A stretch of DNA of 64,000 bases from Lacibacter sediminis (GTDB lineage Bacteria; Bacteroidota; Bacteroidia; Chitinophagales; Chitinophagaceae), in contig NZ_CP060007.1 of assembly GCF_014168535.1 (NCBI RefSeq), positions 2,976,001-3,040,000 of the forward strand, read 5' to 3'. Position 1 is the first letter of the stretch, and each line of letters begins with the position of its first letter. The notes below the pieces were generated by a model. It was given only the letters and a program-made list of their open reading frames with translations. It was not told the DNA's origin and made no database searches. Positions 27,237 through 36,288 of this stretch are shown here, in pieces. Made by a program: the position numbers and the translations under genes.

Positions 27237-27815
27237 TTAAAAAACACCGGAAATAGTAACCCCAACAGCATTGGCTCTGTACGATACGTTATCGGCATCC
27301 TTATACGTCATTAATGTGTAAGACAATGCAAACAAACCGTAACCCGCTTCAAATTGCAAACCCGGTGAAGATGTAAATTTTGCATTTGGTCCCAGCCCAT
27401 CAAACTTCAGATTAATTGCCTGGTGCGAAACGATACCCGTTGCAAAGCGCCATTTTTTTACAGGCATATAATTAAGTGATAGCTGCAAAGGAATACGGGT
27501 AAGACGTATATGCGCATTGTCGGCTTTGGTTGTAAGGTATTTTATACCCACACTCCCACGCAGGAATAATTTTTCTGATTTGTTTAAACGCAACTGACCG
27601 CCTGCAAACAAAGTGCCTCCTTGTCCGCTGTTCATTTTTTGTACGCTGCCATCCGTAAAATAAACTTCTGCAAGGTTATCGCCTCCAAATTCGAAGGCTG
27701 CTCCCAGTAAAAAGCGAACCGGCTTCTGATTCCCTGAAGTAGTTTTCGTTTGTGCGTTGCCGGTAAAGGCAGGGCTAAGCAAAAGAATAAGGATGATCCG
27801 TTTTAGTTGATGCAT
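27237..27815 (-). CDS. Exported protein, outer-membrane beta-barrel-like
   Basis: A 192-residue protein starting MHQLKRIILILLLSPAFTGNAQ, a clean signal peptide; the longer frame to 27863 adds 16 residues before it and is rejected. The mature part alternates short strands and turns (VRFLLGAAFEFGGDNLAEVYF, KLFLRGSVGIKYLT, IPLQLSLNYMP, GVTISGVF at the end), a small outer-membrane barrel pattern with a C-terminal Phe. No specific family is recognised. Confidence 0.68.
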   Translation of the reverse strand: MHQLKRIILILLLSPAFTGNAQTKTTSGNQKPVRFLLGAAFEFGGDNLAEVYFTDGSVQKMNSGQGGTLFAGGQLRLNKSEKLFLRGSVGIKYLTTKADNAHIRLTRIPLQLSLNYMPVKKWRFATGIVSHQAINLKFDGLGPNAKFTSSPGLQFEAGYGLFALSYTLMTYKDADNVSYRANAVGVTISGVF

Positions 27816-27946
27816 ACAGGTTTTGATTTTGGGGCACGAAAATAATGGAAAGATCAACTTCATGATTTACCTGTTGAACTTTTTCTTTCCGGTTGATGAG
27901 TTCATCAGGTTTCATTACCCGATAGTAGTTACGGATTGCATCTTTC

Positions 27947-28606
27947 TCATGACTTTAACCATCCCGTAATACTCATTCGTGGTTTGTTGCTGAGTAACAC
28001 TTCATGTTCCAGCTCACTGCTTTTAAAGAAAACTGTTTTGCCGCTTGTGGGAGATATATTTTCGGTATGATCGTGATGATGAATACTCAGCTCTCCCCCA
28101 TCGCCTTCTTTCCATTCACTGTTGAGATACATGATCATGGAATACTTGCGGCTGTTGTTATTTTTAAATTGATCGAGATGTTTTTTGTAGAAACTCCCCT
28201 GTTCATACAACGCATAATGAAATTCGTAACCGGTGATGCCGGTGTAGCAGGTTTCGTTCAGAAAAACAATGAAGCTATCCATAAGATCGAAGAAGGTATT
28301 CTCATGTGCGTTGTTATGCTTCCTGTCGAGCCAATAAATAACATCGCTTCTGAATAATTGATCATAGTGAACATTTATGTTTCCTCCGGTACCGGCCGAT
28401 TGCATTTCATGAGAAGCATAAAGTGTTTGCAGATTTGCTTTTAACTGCAACGAAAGCGTTTGACTTAAAAAGTTTTCTGCAATTCCTACGTTGTTATTGA
28501 TGAAGCTGTTGACGAGTGTATTAAAAATCTTTTCCAATAAACGGGTTGAAGCGTGAGCGAAGGTGAAGATAGACTTATTAAATCCAGCCAACCATAATAA
28601 AAACAT
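27947..28606 (-). CDS. 2-oxoglutarate/Fe(II)-dependent oxygenase
   Basis: A 219-residue protein with a prolyl-4-hydroxylase-like 2OG-Fe(II) domain. The facial triad is visible as FYKKHLDQF (H-x-D) and SSELEHEVLLS (distal His), with the 2OG-binding Arg in KPRMSITGWLK. The jelly-roll strands SMIMYLNSEWKEGDGGELSI also fit. The ATG at 28606 is favoured; the frame opens further to a GTG at 28657, only 6 bases from the divergent VF530 start. It probably hydroxylates a protein or small molecule. Confidence 0.88.
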   Translation of the reverse strand: MFLLWLAGFNKSIFTFAHASTRLLEKIFNTLVNSFINNNVGIAENFLSQTLSLQLKANLQTLYASHEMQSAGTGGNINVHYDQLFRSDVIYWLDRKHNNAHENTFFDLMDSFIVFLNETCYTGITGYEFHYALYEQGSFYKKHLDQFKNNNSRKYSMIMYLNSEWKEGDGGELSIHHHDHTENISPTSGKTVFFKSSELEHEVLLSNKPRMSITGWLKS

Positions 28607-28662
28607 CCGTACTGCTGCTTCAGAAAAAATGCTGTTCTTTGCCGTAAGATCAAACACTGCAC

Positions 28663-28872
28663 ATGCAACAATCGAACGATCCCCTGCACGGTAAAACTCT
28701 CGAAATGATTGTAACGGCTCTTGTTGACCATTTTGGCTGGAAAGAGTTGGGACAGATCATCCGTATCAATTGCTTTAACAGCAACCCCAGTATTAAATCG
28801 AGTCTTACGTTTTTACGCAAAACGCCGTGGGCAAGAAAGAAGGTGGAAGAATTGTATCTGTCAATTTTATAA
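28663..28872 (+). CDS. VF530 family DNA-binding protein (DUF2132)
   Basis: A 69-residue protein with the strongly conserved VF530 sequence: [40 protein letters not shown] and [17 protein letters not shown]. The family is small, helical and described as DNA binding. It is divergent from the 2OG oxygenase, with starts about 57 bases apart if the ATG at 28606 is used there. Confidence 0.95.
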   Translation: MQQSNDPLHGKTLEMIVTALVDHFGWKELGQIIRINCFNSNPSIKSSLTFLRKTPWARKKVEELYLSIL

Positions 28873-28930
28873 TTACCCGGGACTTAAGTGCGGGGTAATG
28901 AAGTTTCGATGGTTAAGGGCTTTAGCCCTG
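28872..28930. repeat. Palindromic elements after the VF530 gene
   Basis: ATTACCC at 28872-28878 pairs with GGGTAAT at 28893-28899 around an internal GACTTAAGT, giving an imperfect palindrome of the CCCGGGACTTAAGT type, followed by GGGCTTTAGCCC at 28917-28928. A related CCCGGGTTTAAACCCGGG element occurs at 39992. Confidence 0.7.
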
Positions 28931-28952
28931 ATATTATAATTACAACAACTGG

Positions 28953-29519
28953 CTAAACCCGCAGCCAACCACGAAAGCCCCGTGCTGCATAGTAAGATTC
29001 TGCACCATTGTGATAAAGAAACACAGTATTGTACCTGCGGTCGCAGAACAATGCACCGTTGAGTTTTCTGATAGCGGGAGGAGTTAATATCCAGCTTGAG
29101 GTTTTTAAATCAAATTCGCCTAGTTGCTGCAGTTCACGGTACTGTTCTTCTGTCAACAATTCAATACCCATATCGTTAGCCATTTCAACTGCACTGTTTG
29201 CAGGTTTATTTTCCTTGCGTTTTTCCAATGCTTCATGATCGTAACAAATACTCCGGCGGCCTTTCGGACTTTCAGCTGAGCAATCATAAAAAATATAGTC
29301 GCCGGTTTTCTTATCAACCCCAACAATATCAGGTTCACCACCGGTTATTTCCATTTCATTAAGCGACCACAGTTTTGCGGGACTTGCTTCAAGTTTCTTC
29401 TGCACATTAACCCACTCAATACCTTTATGGCGCTTCATATTTTTTTCGAAACGTATTTTCAAAATGTTGATTAATTCTCCATTCTGTGAAGCTGATAACT
29501 TCTTTTTAGAATTACTCAT
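28953..29519 (-). CDS. DUF4256 family protein
   Basis: A 188-residue soluble protein of the DUF4256 family. Characteristic parts are LKIRFEKNMKRHKGIEW, LNEMEITGGEPDIVG, YIFYDCSAESPKGRRSICYD and the C-terminal LCDRRYNTVFLYHNGAESYY with FRGWLRV. No function is known. It shares strand with the ArsR-led operon, but 59 bases including a low-complexity tract separate it from the YdeI-like gene. Confidence 0.9.
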   Translation of the reverse strand: MSNSKKKLSASQNGELINILKIRFEKNMKRHKGIEWVNVQKKLEASPAKLWSLNEMEITGGEPDIVGVDKKTGDYIFYDCSAESPKGRRSICYDHEALEKRKENKPANSAVEMANDMGIELLTEEQYRELQQLGEFDLKTSSWILTPPAIRKLNGALFCDRRYNTVFLYHNGAESYYAARGFRGWLRV

Positions 29520-29578
29520 TGTTTTATTTATTCGTGATGATAATTGACCATTGCGTATTGCTCATTGCATATTCACCA

Positions 29579-30157
29579 CTAATCATCCAATCCTTTCCCA
29601 TCGAGAATTTTCTGCAAATATTTTTCAACTCTTGCTTCTCTTGTCTTGGCTTGTTTGGCTGAAGAGAAATGAAGCAGGTACCCTCTTTGTCGCCCCGGTG
29701 TTAATTTTTCAAATGCTGCTTTCAGTGCTTTGCTCCTGGCTAACTTCTTTTGAAACTCTTCGGGCATATTGTATTCAGCAACTTTTTTCAACTTTACCTT
29801 CAACCCGGCTTTCTCTATTTCAATGGCTTCATAAATATAAGCTTTCAATATTTTTTCCAGCTTCACTATTTCCTTACTGTTGGTGAAGCGTGCCTGCCTT
29901 GCAGACTGTACATTCTCTGTTTGCTGAATAAGAATACCACTGGCGTCATTCAGCAATGCGCCTTTAAAAAATAAAACAGCACAGTATTCTTTAAACACGT
30001 GTATCAACACAATGTTACTGCCTTCATGCATGTAACAGGGACAACCCCACTTCAACTCTTCTGTTAATCCACAGGAAAGAATGATCGTTCTTAATTTAGT
30101 AATCTCTTTCTCCCATTTTTCGTTTTTACTGAAGTAAAAATCAACTTTCGGATTCAT
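29579..30157 (-). CDS. YdeI/OmpD-associated (DUF1801-containing) protein
   Basis: A 192-residue protein combining a DUF1801-type N-terminal domain (WEKEITKLRTIILSCGLTEELKWGCPCY, NIVLIHVFKEYCAVLFFKGALL) with a C-terminal OmdA-like part (EFQKKLARSKALKAAFEKLTPGRQRGYLLHFSSAKQAKTREARVEK, cut at two places here as consecutive motifs). Members of the group are soluble proteins of unclear role, often found with SRPBCC and ArsR genes, as here. It is 8 bases downstream of the DoxX gene and likely the last operon gene. Confidence 0.9.
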   Translation of the reverse strand: MNPKVDFYFSKNEKWEKEITKLRTIILSCGLTEELKWGCPCYMHEGSNIVLIHVFKEYCAVLFFKGALLNDASGILIQQTENVQSARQARFTNSKEIVKLEKILKAYIYEAIEIEKAGLKVKLKKVAEYNMPEEFQKKLARSKALKAAFEKLTPGRQRGYLLHFSSAKQAKTREARVEKYLQKILDGKGLDD

Positions 30158-30165
30158 ATCGCTTA

Positions 30166-30570
30166 TTATTGATTCGCTAAGATGAGCTTTCTATCTGCAG
30201 GACGGAAATACCATGATACTACAGTGAGTAACAACAGCAGCAGCGAAGGAAACAGTTCATTCACCGAACTGCCTGCTCTTATATGCGAAAAGATGGCACC
30301 TGTTGTGAGAAAGAAAAAACCCGCATAAGCCCATTCTTTCAGCAAAGGAAATTTTGGTGAGAGTACAGCTACAACACCGAGAATTTTCCAAACACCGATG
30401 ATGGTTAGAAAATAAACGGGATAGCCTAGTGCTTTAATACCATAAACACTGGGCGGTGCCACAGCTCCTTCCTGTTCTACTTTTAATAATTGTTGAATTC
30501 CTGTTGCTGTCATTCCTAAAGAAAGCCAGACGGTAGCGATCCAATAGATGATTCGGTTTATTTTGGTCAT
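30166..30570 (-). CDS. DoxX family membrane protein
   Basis: A 134-residue four-helix membrane protein of the DoxX family (IIYWIATVWLSLGMTATGIQQL first helix, then YFLTIIGVWKILGVVAVLSP, WAYAGFFFLTTGAIFSHI and LLLLLLTVVSWYF). It lies 6 bases downstream of the SRPBCC gene in an ArsR-led operon. The composition ArsR, SRPBCC, DoxX, YdeI recurs in Bacteroidota; its physiological role is not established. Confidence 0.92.
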   Translation of the reverse strand: MTKINRIIYWIATVWLSLGMTATGIQQLLKVEQEGAVAPPSVYGIKALGYPVYFLTIIGVWKILGVVAVLSPKFPLLKEWAYAGFFFLTTGAIFSHIRAGSSVNELFPSLLLLLLTVVSWYFRPADRKLILANQ

Positions 30571-30576
30571 GGTATG

Positions 30577-31041
30577 TTATTTTAATTTGCTTAGAATTTC
30601 CTGTATACGGTTATGTGCCATATTGATCCCTTGCGCAAACGGCATTTGCAACAATTGATCCCGTTGTACAACTGAGCGATAAATCACATGCATTGTGAGT
30701 TTACTTGTATCATCGGTGAGTTTTTCAAAATCAAGGTATTCAAGCCAGGCATCAAACGGCGTATTCTCCATTTCAAACGTGCGTGTGATCTTTTTCTCCG
30801 GGATAAACTCATGAATAGTTCCATTGAACGCATGTTTGTTCCCCATGGGATCAGTTGTTTCGAATTGATATGCACCGTGCTTTTTACTTTCAAGTTTCAG
30901 CACTTTCGTGCCCATCCATTGTTCAACGATCTCTGCCTCTTCATATGCTTTAAATAATAACTCTACCGGCAGATCAAACTCCCTGGTGATGTTTAGTTCC
31001 TGTTTACCTTCTTCGGCATTTATTTTTGTTTTCCGTTCCAT
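30577..31041 (-). CDS. SRPBCC (AHSA1-type) domain protein
   Basis: A 154-residue helix-grip protein of the AHSA1/SRPBCC group: LNITREFDLPVELLFKAYEE at the start, VEQWMGTKVLKLESKKHGAY, the ITRTFEMENTPFDAWLEY strand and a long C-terminal helix. It could bind a hydrophobic ligand in its cavity. It begins 6 bases after the ArsR gene and is presumably controlled by it. Confidence 0.92.
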   Translation of the reverse strand: MERKTKINAEEGKQELNITREFDLPVELLFKAYEEAEIVEQWMGTKVLKLESKKHGAYQFETTDPMGNKHAFNGTIHEFIPEKKITRTFEMENTPFDAWLEYLDFEKLTDDTSKLTMHVIYRSVVQRDQLLQMPFAQGINMAHNRIQEILSKLK

Positions 31042-31047
31042 GTCACT

Positions 31048-31371
31048 CTATTTTTTTGTTTTGTAGTTCTTCATAACGCTTTCCAGTTTATTAAACCGGT
31101 CATCCCACATGTTGCGGAATGGCTCAATAAAGTCGGCCACTTCTTTCATTTTCTTTGCGTTGATGTGATAAGAAATTTCCCTGCCGCTCTGTTCTTGCTT
31201 TAACAGCTCACATTCCGTGAGTATCTGTAGATGTTTTGAAACGGTGGGTCTCGCTGTGTCGAAGTTGGCCGCTATTGCGCCTGCGGTCATTGATTGTGAA
31301 GCAACCAGCAGCAGTATCGCTCTTCTGGTGGGGTCGGCAATTGCCTGGAATACATCTCTTCGCAAGTTCAT
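31048..31371 (-). CDS. ArsR-family transcriptional repressor
   Basis: A 107-residue winged-helix repressor ([20 protein letters not shown], recognition helix [19 protein letters not shown], wing [13 protein letters not shown]). It has no CxC metal site of the ArsR/SmtB sensors, so it may sense another signal. It is the first gene of a four-gene operon and two 18-base dyads directly upstream overlap its promoter, so it should repress its own operon. Confidence 0.94.
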   Translation of the reverse strand: MNLRRDVFQAIADPTRRAILLLVASQSMTAGAIAANFDTARPTVSKHLQILTECELLKQEQSGREISYHINAKKMKEVADFIEPFRNMWDDRFNKLESVMKNYKTKK

Positions 31372-31373
31372 TG

Positions 31374-31421
31374 TGTAGCTATTTGGCTACAAATGTATAT
31401 GTAGTTATTTAGCTACACAAG
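31374..31421 (-). promoter_or_regulatory. Promoter with double ArsR operator
   Basis: Two dyads, TGTAGC-N6-GCTACA at 31374-31391 and TGTAGT-N6-GCTACA at 31400-31417, with centres 26 bases apart. On the minus strand the promoter reads CTTG (31421-31418), a 20-base gap, then TACATTTG (31397-31390), matching TTTG / TAnnTTTG except one base. One dyad fills the spacer between the boxes and the other covers the end of the -7 box and the start site, a layout for tight repression. Confidence 0.82.
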
Positions 31422-31570
31422 TTTTTTTGAAGTTTTTTTCTCAATATATGTTATTGAGAGATGGTACGCTGTGGAGTTATAATGAGGATCGGCCAAACGT
31501 CTTTGCATTGTTGCTCTTTGGAGATAGTACCTTTCAATTGATGAGAACTGCCTGCAGACAGGAGATGTTT

Positions 31571-31954
31571 TTAATAGAAGAATTGCTCAAGAATGATCTT
31601 GCCGTCTTTTACTTCGTAAAGCATAACTTCGTTCAATTGTATTCGTCCAAATCCACGAACAGTAGCATCCATTTCTCTCCCAACTGCAAAATGATTGCCT
31701 GCAACAACCGGTTCGGTTGTTGACGCACCATGAAATGCTTCGATCTTGCTTACAAAGCTTTCACCTTTTTTGCGAACAGCATCTTTGCCTTCCGCATAAC
31801 CCATATAAGCTGAGTTGGGTGGATCTACACTTCTTACATCTTCCGCAAAAAGTTCTTCCTGAATTTCAAACCATTTTTCCTGTTGGGCAAGTTCATTGAA
31901 TCGTGATGCAACTTCCTGCGTTGTGAGTACATGGTTTTGTGTTGAGGTTGTCAT
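31571..31954 (-). CDS. SnoaL-like/NTF2-fold protein
   Basis: A 127-residue single-domain protein of the SnoaL-like NTF2 superfamily: TTQEVASRFNELAQQEKWFE helix start, ELFAEDVRSVDPPNSAYMGY, GKDAVRKKGESFVSKIEAFHG and the strands VAGNHFAVGREMDATVRGFG and LYEVKDGKIILEQFFY. Such proteins are small-molecule-binding or isomerase-like with unknown ligand here. The gene is upstream of, but separate from, the ArsR operon. Confidence 0.9.
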   Translation of the reverse strand: MTTSTQNHVLTTQEVASRFNELAQQEKWFEIQEELFAEDVRSVDPPNSAYMGYAEGKDAVRKKGESFVSKIEAFHGASTTEPVVAGNHFAVGREMDATVRGFGRIQLNEVMLYEVKDGKIILEQFFY

Positions 31955-32077
31955 TTTAGCTATTTGTGATTGTTAAGAATTAACCTGTCACAAATTTATT
32001 GCCCAATTCATGTTTACGTGGGGCGTAAATTGGACTTTATAGCGGGTTGATCTAGACAGGACTTCAATCACCGTCAT

Positions 32078-32115
32078 AAAAAAACCACTGCACCTTAGTA
32101 TGGTTGCAGTGGTTT
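32078..32115 (-). terminator. Rho-independent terminator, minus strand
   Basis: On the minus strand AAACCACTGCA pairs with TGCAGTGGTTT (plus positions 32105-32115 and 32082-32092), followed by a run of seven T (plus-strand A at 32078-32084). It ends the transcript of the gene at 32146-32976. Confidence 0.9.
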
Positions 32116-32145
32116 GAATATATGTTGACAAGGAACTTCTGGCTT

Positions 32146-32976
32146 CTATTTTGTTTTTAATTCCAATACACTGCAATCAGTATCGGTTGAATAGCTGCCG
32201 CCCGGTGTAAATTCAAAATTCCAGGTAAAACTGCTGGCAGTTGTTTTAGCCGTTGCATATATTCTTCGTTTACTAATTGTGGGAAAGCAAACTGTGAACG
32301 TGCCGTCTTCATGACATTTGGGTGTATATGTTAGCGTGGGGATGTATTTTTCCAATTTACCGATGTAGTGATTATCTACATATATATCAATGATCACTGG
32401 ATCATGTGTATAAAAACTCTTTGCATAAAATTCGGCATACACATATTCATCAAATTCTTCTTCGTCTTTCGCCGACATCTGGTAAGCGCCGCTCACATTT
32501 ACATTCTTGAATGTAAAATTGTAGGTTTCGGTACCGGCACCACTGCCTTCAAGAACATCAATTACTTTAACGGAACGTGGCAGGCGGGGAAAATCAATAC
32601 GCAGCATCATGGGCGTTCCCAAATTGTAAAGAAAAAATTTACTATCGGCTCTTGTGGGCAGACCATATGTATTGCTGGCAGTATACGTTTTACCGGTTGC
32701 CTTATCAACAATACGGAGATTGTTAAGATACAAACCTGAGAAAGCTGTTGCCTTATTTACACAGGTATAGGTAACATACAATGTTGTAGTACTGTATGAT
32801 TGCCGGATATAAGCAAGCTTTAATGTTCGATCGTTGTTTAATTGTTTAGGAGCCACATTGTAATCTTCAAGATCATCAGGACTGGCCTGCTGAGATGTAG
32901 CTGTGAACGATTGAACAATTAAAACAAAAAAGAAAATAGTTTTCAAATAAAATGAAGGATTGGGTACTGTGTGCAT
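32146..32976 (-). CDS. Uncharacterised exported protein
   Basis: A 276-residue protein whose start at 32976 gives MHTVPNPSFYLKTIFFFVLI, a signal peptide ending near TATSQQ; the longer frame upstream is rejected. The mature part has Ig-like or beta-sandwich patterns (LKLAYIRQSYSTTTLYVTYT, FFLYNLGTPMMLRIDFPRLP) and a C-terminal domain beginning VIIDIYVDNHYIGKLEKY with Cys residues in PKCHEDGTFTVCFP. No family recognised. It is followed by a strong terminator. Confidence 0.72.
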   Translation of the reverse strand: MHTVPNPSFYLKTIFFFVLIVQSFTATSQQASPDDLEDYNVAPKQLNNDRTLKLAYIRQSYSTTTLYVTYTCVNKATAFSGLYLNNLRIVDKATGKTYTASNTYGLPTRADSKFFLYNLGTPMMLRIDFPRLPRSVKVIDVLEGSGAGTETYNFTFKNVNVSGAYQMSAKDEEEFDEYVYAEFYAKSFYTHDPVIIDIYVDNHYIGKLEKYIPTLTYTPKCHEDGTFTVCFPTISKRRIYATAKTTASSFTWNFEFTPGGSYSTDTDCSVLELKTK

Positions 32977-33081
32977 CAGGTTGGTAATTTTATCGGTCAA
33001 ATTTAGTAAATCTGAATTAGCCGCCAATACCCACAAAGGAGTAGTCTTGAATAGATTTCCTGCCATAACCGGAAACAAACA

Positions 33082-35367
33082 CTATTGTTCTTCTTCTTTT
33101 GTTGATACGATAAGTGTTGATGGAATGCTTTGCAGCCAACGGCTTTTACTCTCCACCATTTTCTTCCAGCTTTCAAAACTGATCAGTATCAGATCCTGCT
33201 GTTTCAGGAATTCTTTTTCCACACCTGTTTGTGTAATGAGTAAGATATGATTGGGTAAAACCTGTTGCGCCTCTCTTATTTTTTCCAAAATGTGCGGATT
33301 GTTTTTGATATGCCCTTCCGTATCGAGAATAACCACCTGCGCTCCGTTGTTCTCAATAAATTTCTGTGCATAGCTGATGAGAAAAGCATCTTTCTCATCA
33401 TAAAACGGAATACAGATATGATCCGTCTTTTCGAAATTCTTATCAATAAAAACGCCCACAGGAATAGTTGATTTCGATAAGATCAATTTTGTGCCTTCAT
33501 CAAATGTGGAGTTTCCGAATAAATTTTCTTTACCTGTTACAGTGTTCAGTAATTTTTCAGGATTGATGATGCGTGTGGTGAAGCCAAGTAACTTACCCAA
33601 AAAACTCCCTTCATAGATCGACTCTTCCAGTTCAATCAACAGCAGATCATAATCGCCTTTGTTAGCAAGAGTTGTTATTTCACTGTCCACATCGGCCGAT
33701 GCTTTAAACAAAGTGGTGATCTCCTGATCCACCTTTACGGATTCCGCAACAACCGGTTCGAATAGTTCCTTTTCGTATTCATCAATATCAAACTGGTGCA
33801 ATTCATTTGTTGGAGAAATATGCATAGCCGTTAAAGCAGCACTGTCCTTCCTTCTTCCGGTTAAACTGTTTGCCAGCTTTAATAAAACTTTCCCCGATTC
33901 AGGATTGCCAAATGAAAAAAGTATTTTGAATTTGCTGATCACTTTTATTTCTGTTACAGGTTCTTCCTGTTTTGATTTAAACAACCAGTTGATCAGGTCC
34001 AATGCTGGCCCTGTCATAAATGTGGTGACCAATGCCATGATCACCATCATGGCAAAAATTTCAGGTGTGAGCACACCAAGATCATAACCGATATTCAACA
34101 CTACAAGCTCCATCAGCCCTCTTGTGTTCATCAATGCACCAATGGTTAAACTGTCTTTCCAGGTTTGTCCGGTATATTTTGCAGCCAATGCACTGCCTGC
34201 AAATTTTCCTACCACCGCCACCAGGATAATTAGTCCGGTTACTTTCCATAAGTAAGGATCGTTGAGCAACCCTATCCGTGTACGCAAACCGGTGAATACA
34301 AAAAACAACGGCAGCAACAACACCACAGCTACATCTTCAATTTTTTCAATAAAGAGATTTCTGAATTTAATGTTCTCCGGCATTATGGCACCCGCCATAA
34401 AAGCACCAAACAATGCATGGATACCGATCACTTCAGTTGCGTAAGAAGAAACGATCAACGTTAGAAAGAAGATGGCAACAATTGATTTACTTAAACTTTC
34501 TTTTGATGCATGCAGATCACCTACACGTTTTAAAAACGGCCTCACCACTTTTATCATCAGCAAAACATAAGCAACTGCTAATAAAATAGTGTAGAATGAA
34601 CTTACAATAGAACCTGCTTTTACAATGGCGATTACTGCAGCAAGGATGCACCACGCTGTGATATCATCAGCAGCAGCACAGGTGATTACAATAGTACCAA
34701 GCTTTGTTTTATGAATGCCTCGCTCCTGCACAATTCTTGCCAGCACAGGAAACGCTGTAATGCTCATGGCAATACCCATAAACAACCCGAATGAGATGAA
34801 CTGAATACCAACCGGAGCGAATGATTGATAAATGAAATAAGCTAACCAAAGACCCAACGCAAATGGAAAAACAATACTTGCATGACTGATAACCACCGCA
34901 TCCTTTGCTTTTGTTTGCAGCACTTTAAGATCAAGCTCCATACCAATCACAAACATGAACAGGATAAGACCTATCTGACTCAGGAATTGCAGATTGCCCA
35001 ACGACTGTAAGGGAAATAACGTAGCTGAGAATTCAGGAAAAACAGTTCCAATAACAGATGGGCCCAACACAATACCGGCAATGATTTCACCGATGACGGT
35101 TGGTTGCCCGATTTTCTTAAATACCCATCCAAAAAAACGTGCGGCAAAAATGATGGTAACAATTTGCGCCAACAGAATCGCTAAGGGATGCTGCAGGTTA
35201 TGAAGAAGAGAATCGGTAAAATCGTCCCACTTTTTTTTTTCAGAAACAGCGATCTTGATCTGTCTGCCCTGTTCCAGTTTAATGCCCATCAGGATGATCC
35301 AATACATTAAAACAGAAAATGCACCAATGGTCGTTATATAGAAAAAGCCGTTCTTGAATTTTTTCAT
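33082..35367 (-). CDS. Monovalent cation:proton antiporter (CPA2) with C-terminal Usp-like region
   Basis: A 761-residue protein. After one N-terminal helix come about twelve membrane helices of the KefB/CPA2 exchanger type, with GQPTVIGEIIAGIVLGPSVIG, the core ITCAAADDITAWCILA (Asp-Asp pair) and MNTRGLMELVVLNIG. The last 290 residues are soluble and resemble two Usp-like halves (for example GVFIDKNFEKTDHICIPFYD). It should exchange Na+ or K+ for H+ at the inner membrane. Codons near residue 45 contain a run of ten A on the coding strand. Confidence 0.92.
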   Translation of the reverse strand: MKKFKNGFFYITTIGAFSVLMYWIILMGIKLEQGRQIKIAVSEKKKWDDFTDSLLHNLQHPLAILLAQIVTIIFAARFFGWVFKKIGQPTVIGEIIAGIVLGPSVIGTVFPEFSATLFPLQSLGNLQFLSQIGLILFMFVIGMELDLKVLQTKAKDAVVISHASIVFPFALGLWLAYFIYQSFAPVGIQFISFGLFMGIAMSITAFPVLARIVQERGIHKTKLGTIVITCAAADDITAWCILAAVIAIVKAGSIVSSFYTILLAVAYVLLMIKVVRPFLKRVGDLHASKESLSKSIVAIFFLTLIVSSYATEVIGIHALFGAFMAGAIMPENIKFRNLFIEKIEDVAVVLLLPLFFVFTGLRTRIGLLNDPYLWKVTGLIILVAVVGKFAGSALAAKYTGQTWKDSLTIGALMNTRGLMELVVLNIGYDLGVLTPEIFAMMVIMALVTTFMTGPALDLINWLFKSKQEEPVTEIKVISKFKILFSFGNPESGKVLLKLANSLTGRRKDSAALTAMHISPTNELHQFDIDEYEKELFEPVVAESVKVDQEITTLFKASADVDSEITTLANKGDYDLLLIELEESIYEGSFLGKLLGFTTRIINPEKLLNTVTGKENLFGNSTFDEGTKLILSKSTIPVGVFIDKNFEKTDHICIPFYDEKDAFLISYAQKFIENNGAQVVILDTEGHIKNNPHILEKIREAQQVLPNHILLITQTGVEKEFLKQQDLILISFESWKKMVESKSRWLQSIPSTLIVSTKEEEQ

Positions 35368-35792
35368 TTACGCCGTATTTAAAATCTGTTAGCTACAATG
35401 CAAAAACGGGGCTACTAATTCGAGAAAAGCGAATTTACGGTTTAATGCAATTAATTTTCTTGAAGGAATAAGATTTTAGGAAACTGAAAGATGAAGAAAT
35501 TGTGAACCCTGTTGAAATACTTTTATCGACAATGATTGCAAGGGAAAAAGAGTTAAGCGCTATGGGTGGTTGGCAAGTTGATAAAAACGAAAGCAGTTAT
35601 CATTTGGCGCAGAGATAACTCTGCGAAATCCTCTGCGTTCTTATTTCTCTGCGGCAAAATTATGTAGCAATGGTTTGCCGACAGATCCCTCCTTCGTCGG
35701 GATGACAGCTTTGCCGGGCTTGTGTACAAATGCTCATCATCTCTTGTCATTTCGAGGAACGAGAAATCTGATGAGGTATTTTTCGGAGCTCC
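35368..35792. other. Spacer with dispersed repeats, no gene
   Basis: No convincing gene. The left part has AACTCTGCGAAATCCTCTGCG and CTCTGCGG variants near 35610-35655. From about 35680 there is GATCCCTCCTTCGTCGGGAT followed by GACA, and GTCATTTCGAGGAACGAGAA near 35742: both are forms of a short element (GTCATTTCGA...GAGAAATC) that I know as widespread in Bacteroidota genomes. Confidence 0.6.
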
Positions 35793-36185
35793 TCACTTTT
35801 TTCGAAACTGGTCATAAATAAAATCGTGAATATACATCTGCTTATAATGTCGCATTTTATAAGTAATGACAATGCCGTAATCGAAAGTTTCTATTGTATT
35901 AAAATTATATTTCTTCCCATTATTCATAATAACAGTTGCATCAAAAAAACCTTTATTCATTTTTAACTCAAAGCTTCCAGCAAATGTCCTGTCATTTATC
36001 AACTCGCAAAATTTATTCTTAGATTCTTTATCAACGATAATGATTGAACGGGGTATTGCGCTATCTCCTAGTCGATTAACAATTTCGATTCGGTCAATAT
36101 TAGAACAATCAATCTGTTCTACATCATGCGAAATACAGGCATAGAAAAGAAATGGCGAGAGGAGTATCAGTAGTATATGTTTCAT
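35793..36185 (-). CDS. Small uncharacterised lipoprotein
   Basis: A 130-residue protein beginning MKHILLILLSPFLFYACISH, a lipoprotein signal with lipobox Cys at about residue 17. The frame opens four codons earlier, but the ATG at 36185 gives the usual signal-peptide form. The mature part is strand-rich (IDRIEIVNRLGDSAIPRSII, GFFDATVIMNNGKKYNFNTI). No family recognised. Confidence 0.68.
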   Translation of the reverse strand: MKHILLILLSPFLFYACISHDVEQIDCSNIDRIEIVNRLGDSAIPRSIIIVDKESKNKFCELINDRTFAGSFELKMNKGFFDATVIMNNGKKYNFNTIETFDYGIVITYKMRHYKQMYIHDFIYDQFRKK

Positions 36186-36288
36186 CCTATCAAGCATGTT
36201 GCTTTCGTTTATTACTATACATCAAAAGCTAAAATGGAACAGTTCATCGCCTTAACCACAATTGGGTGTTCGTACCTCGTAATTGTTA

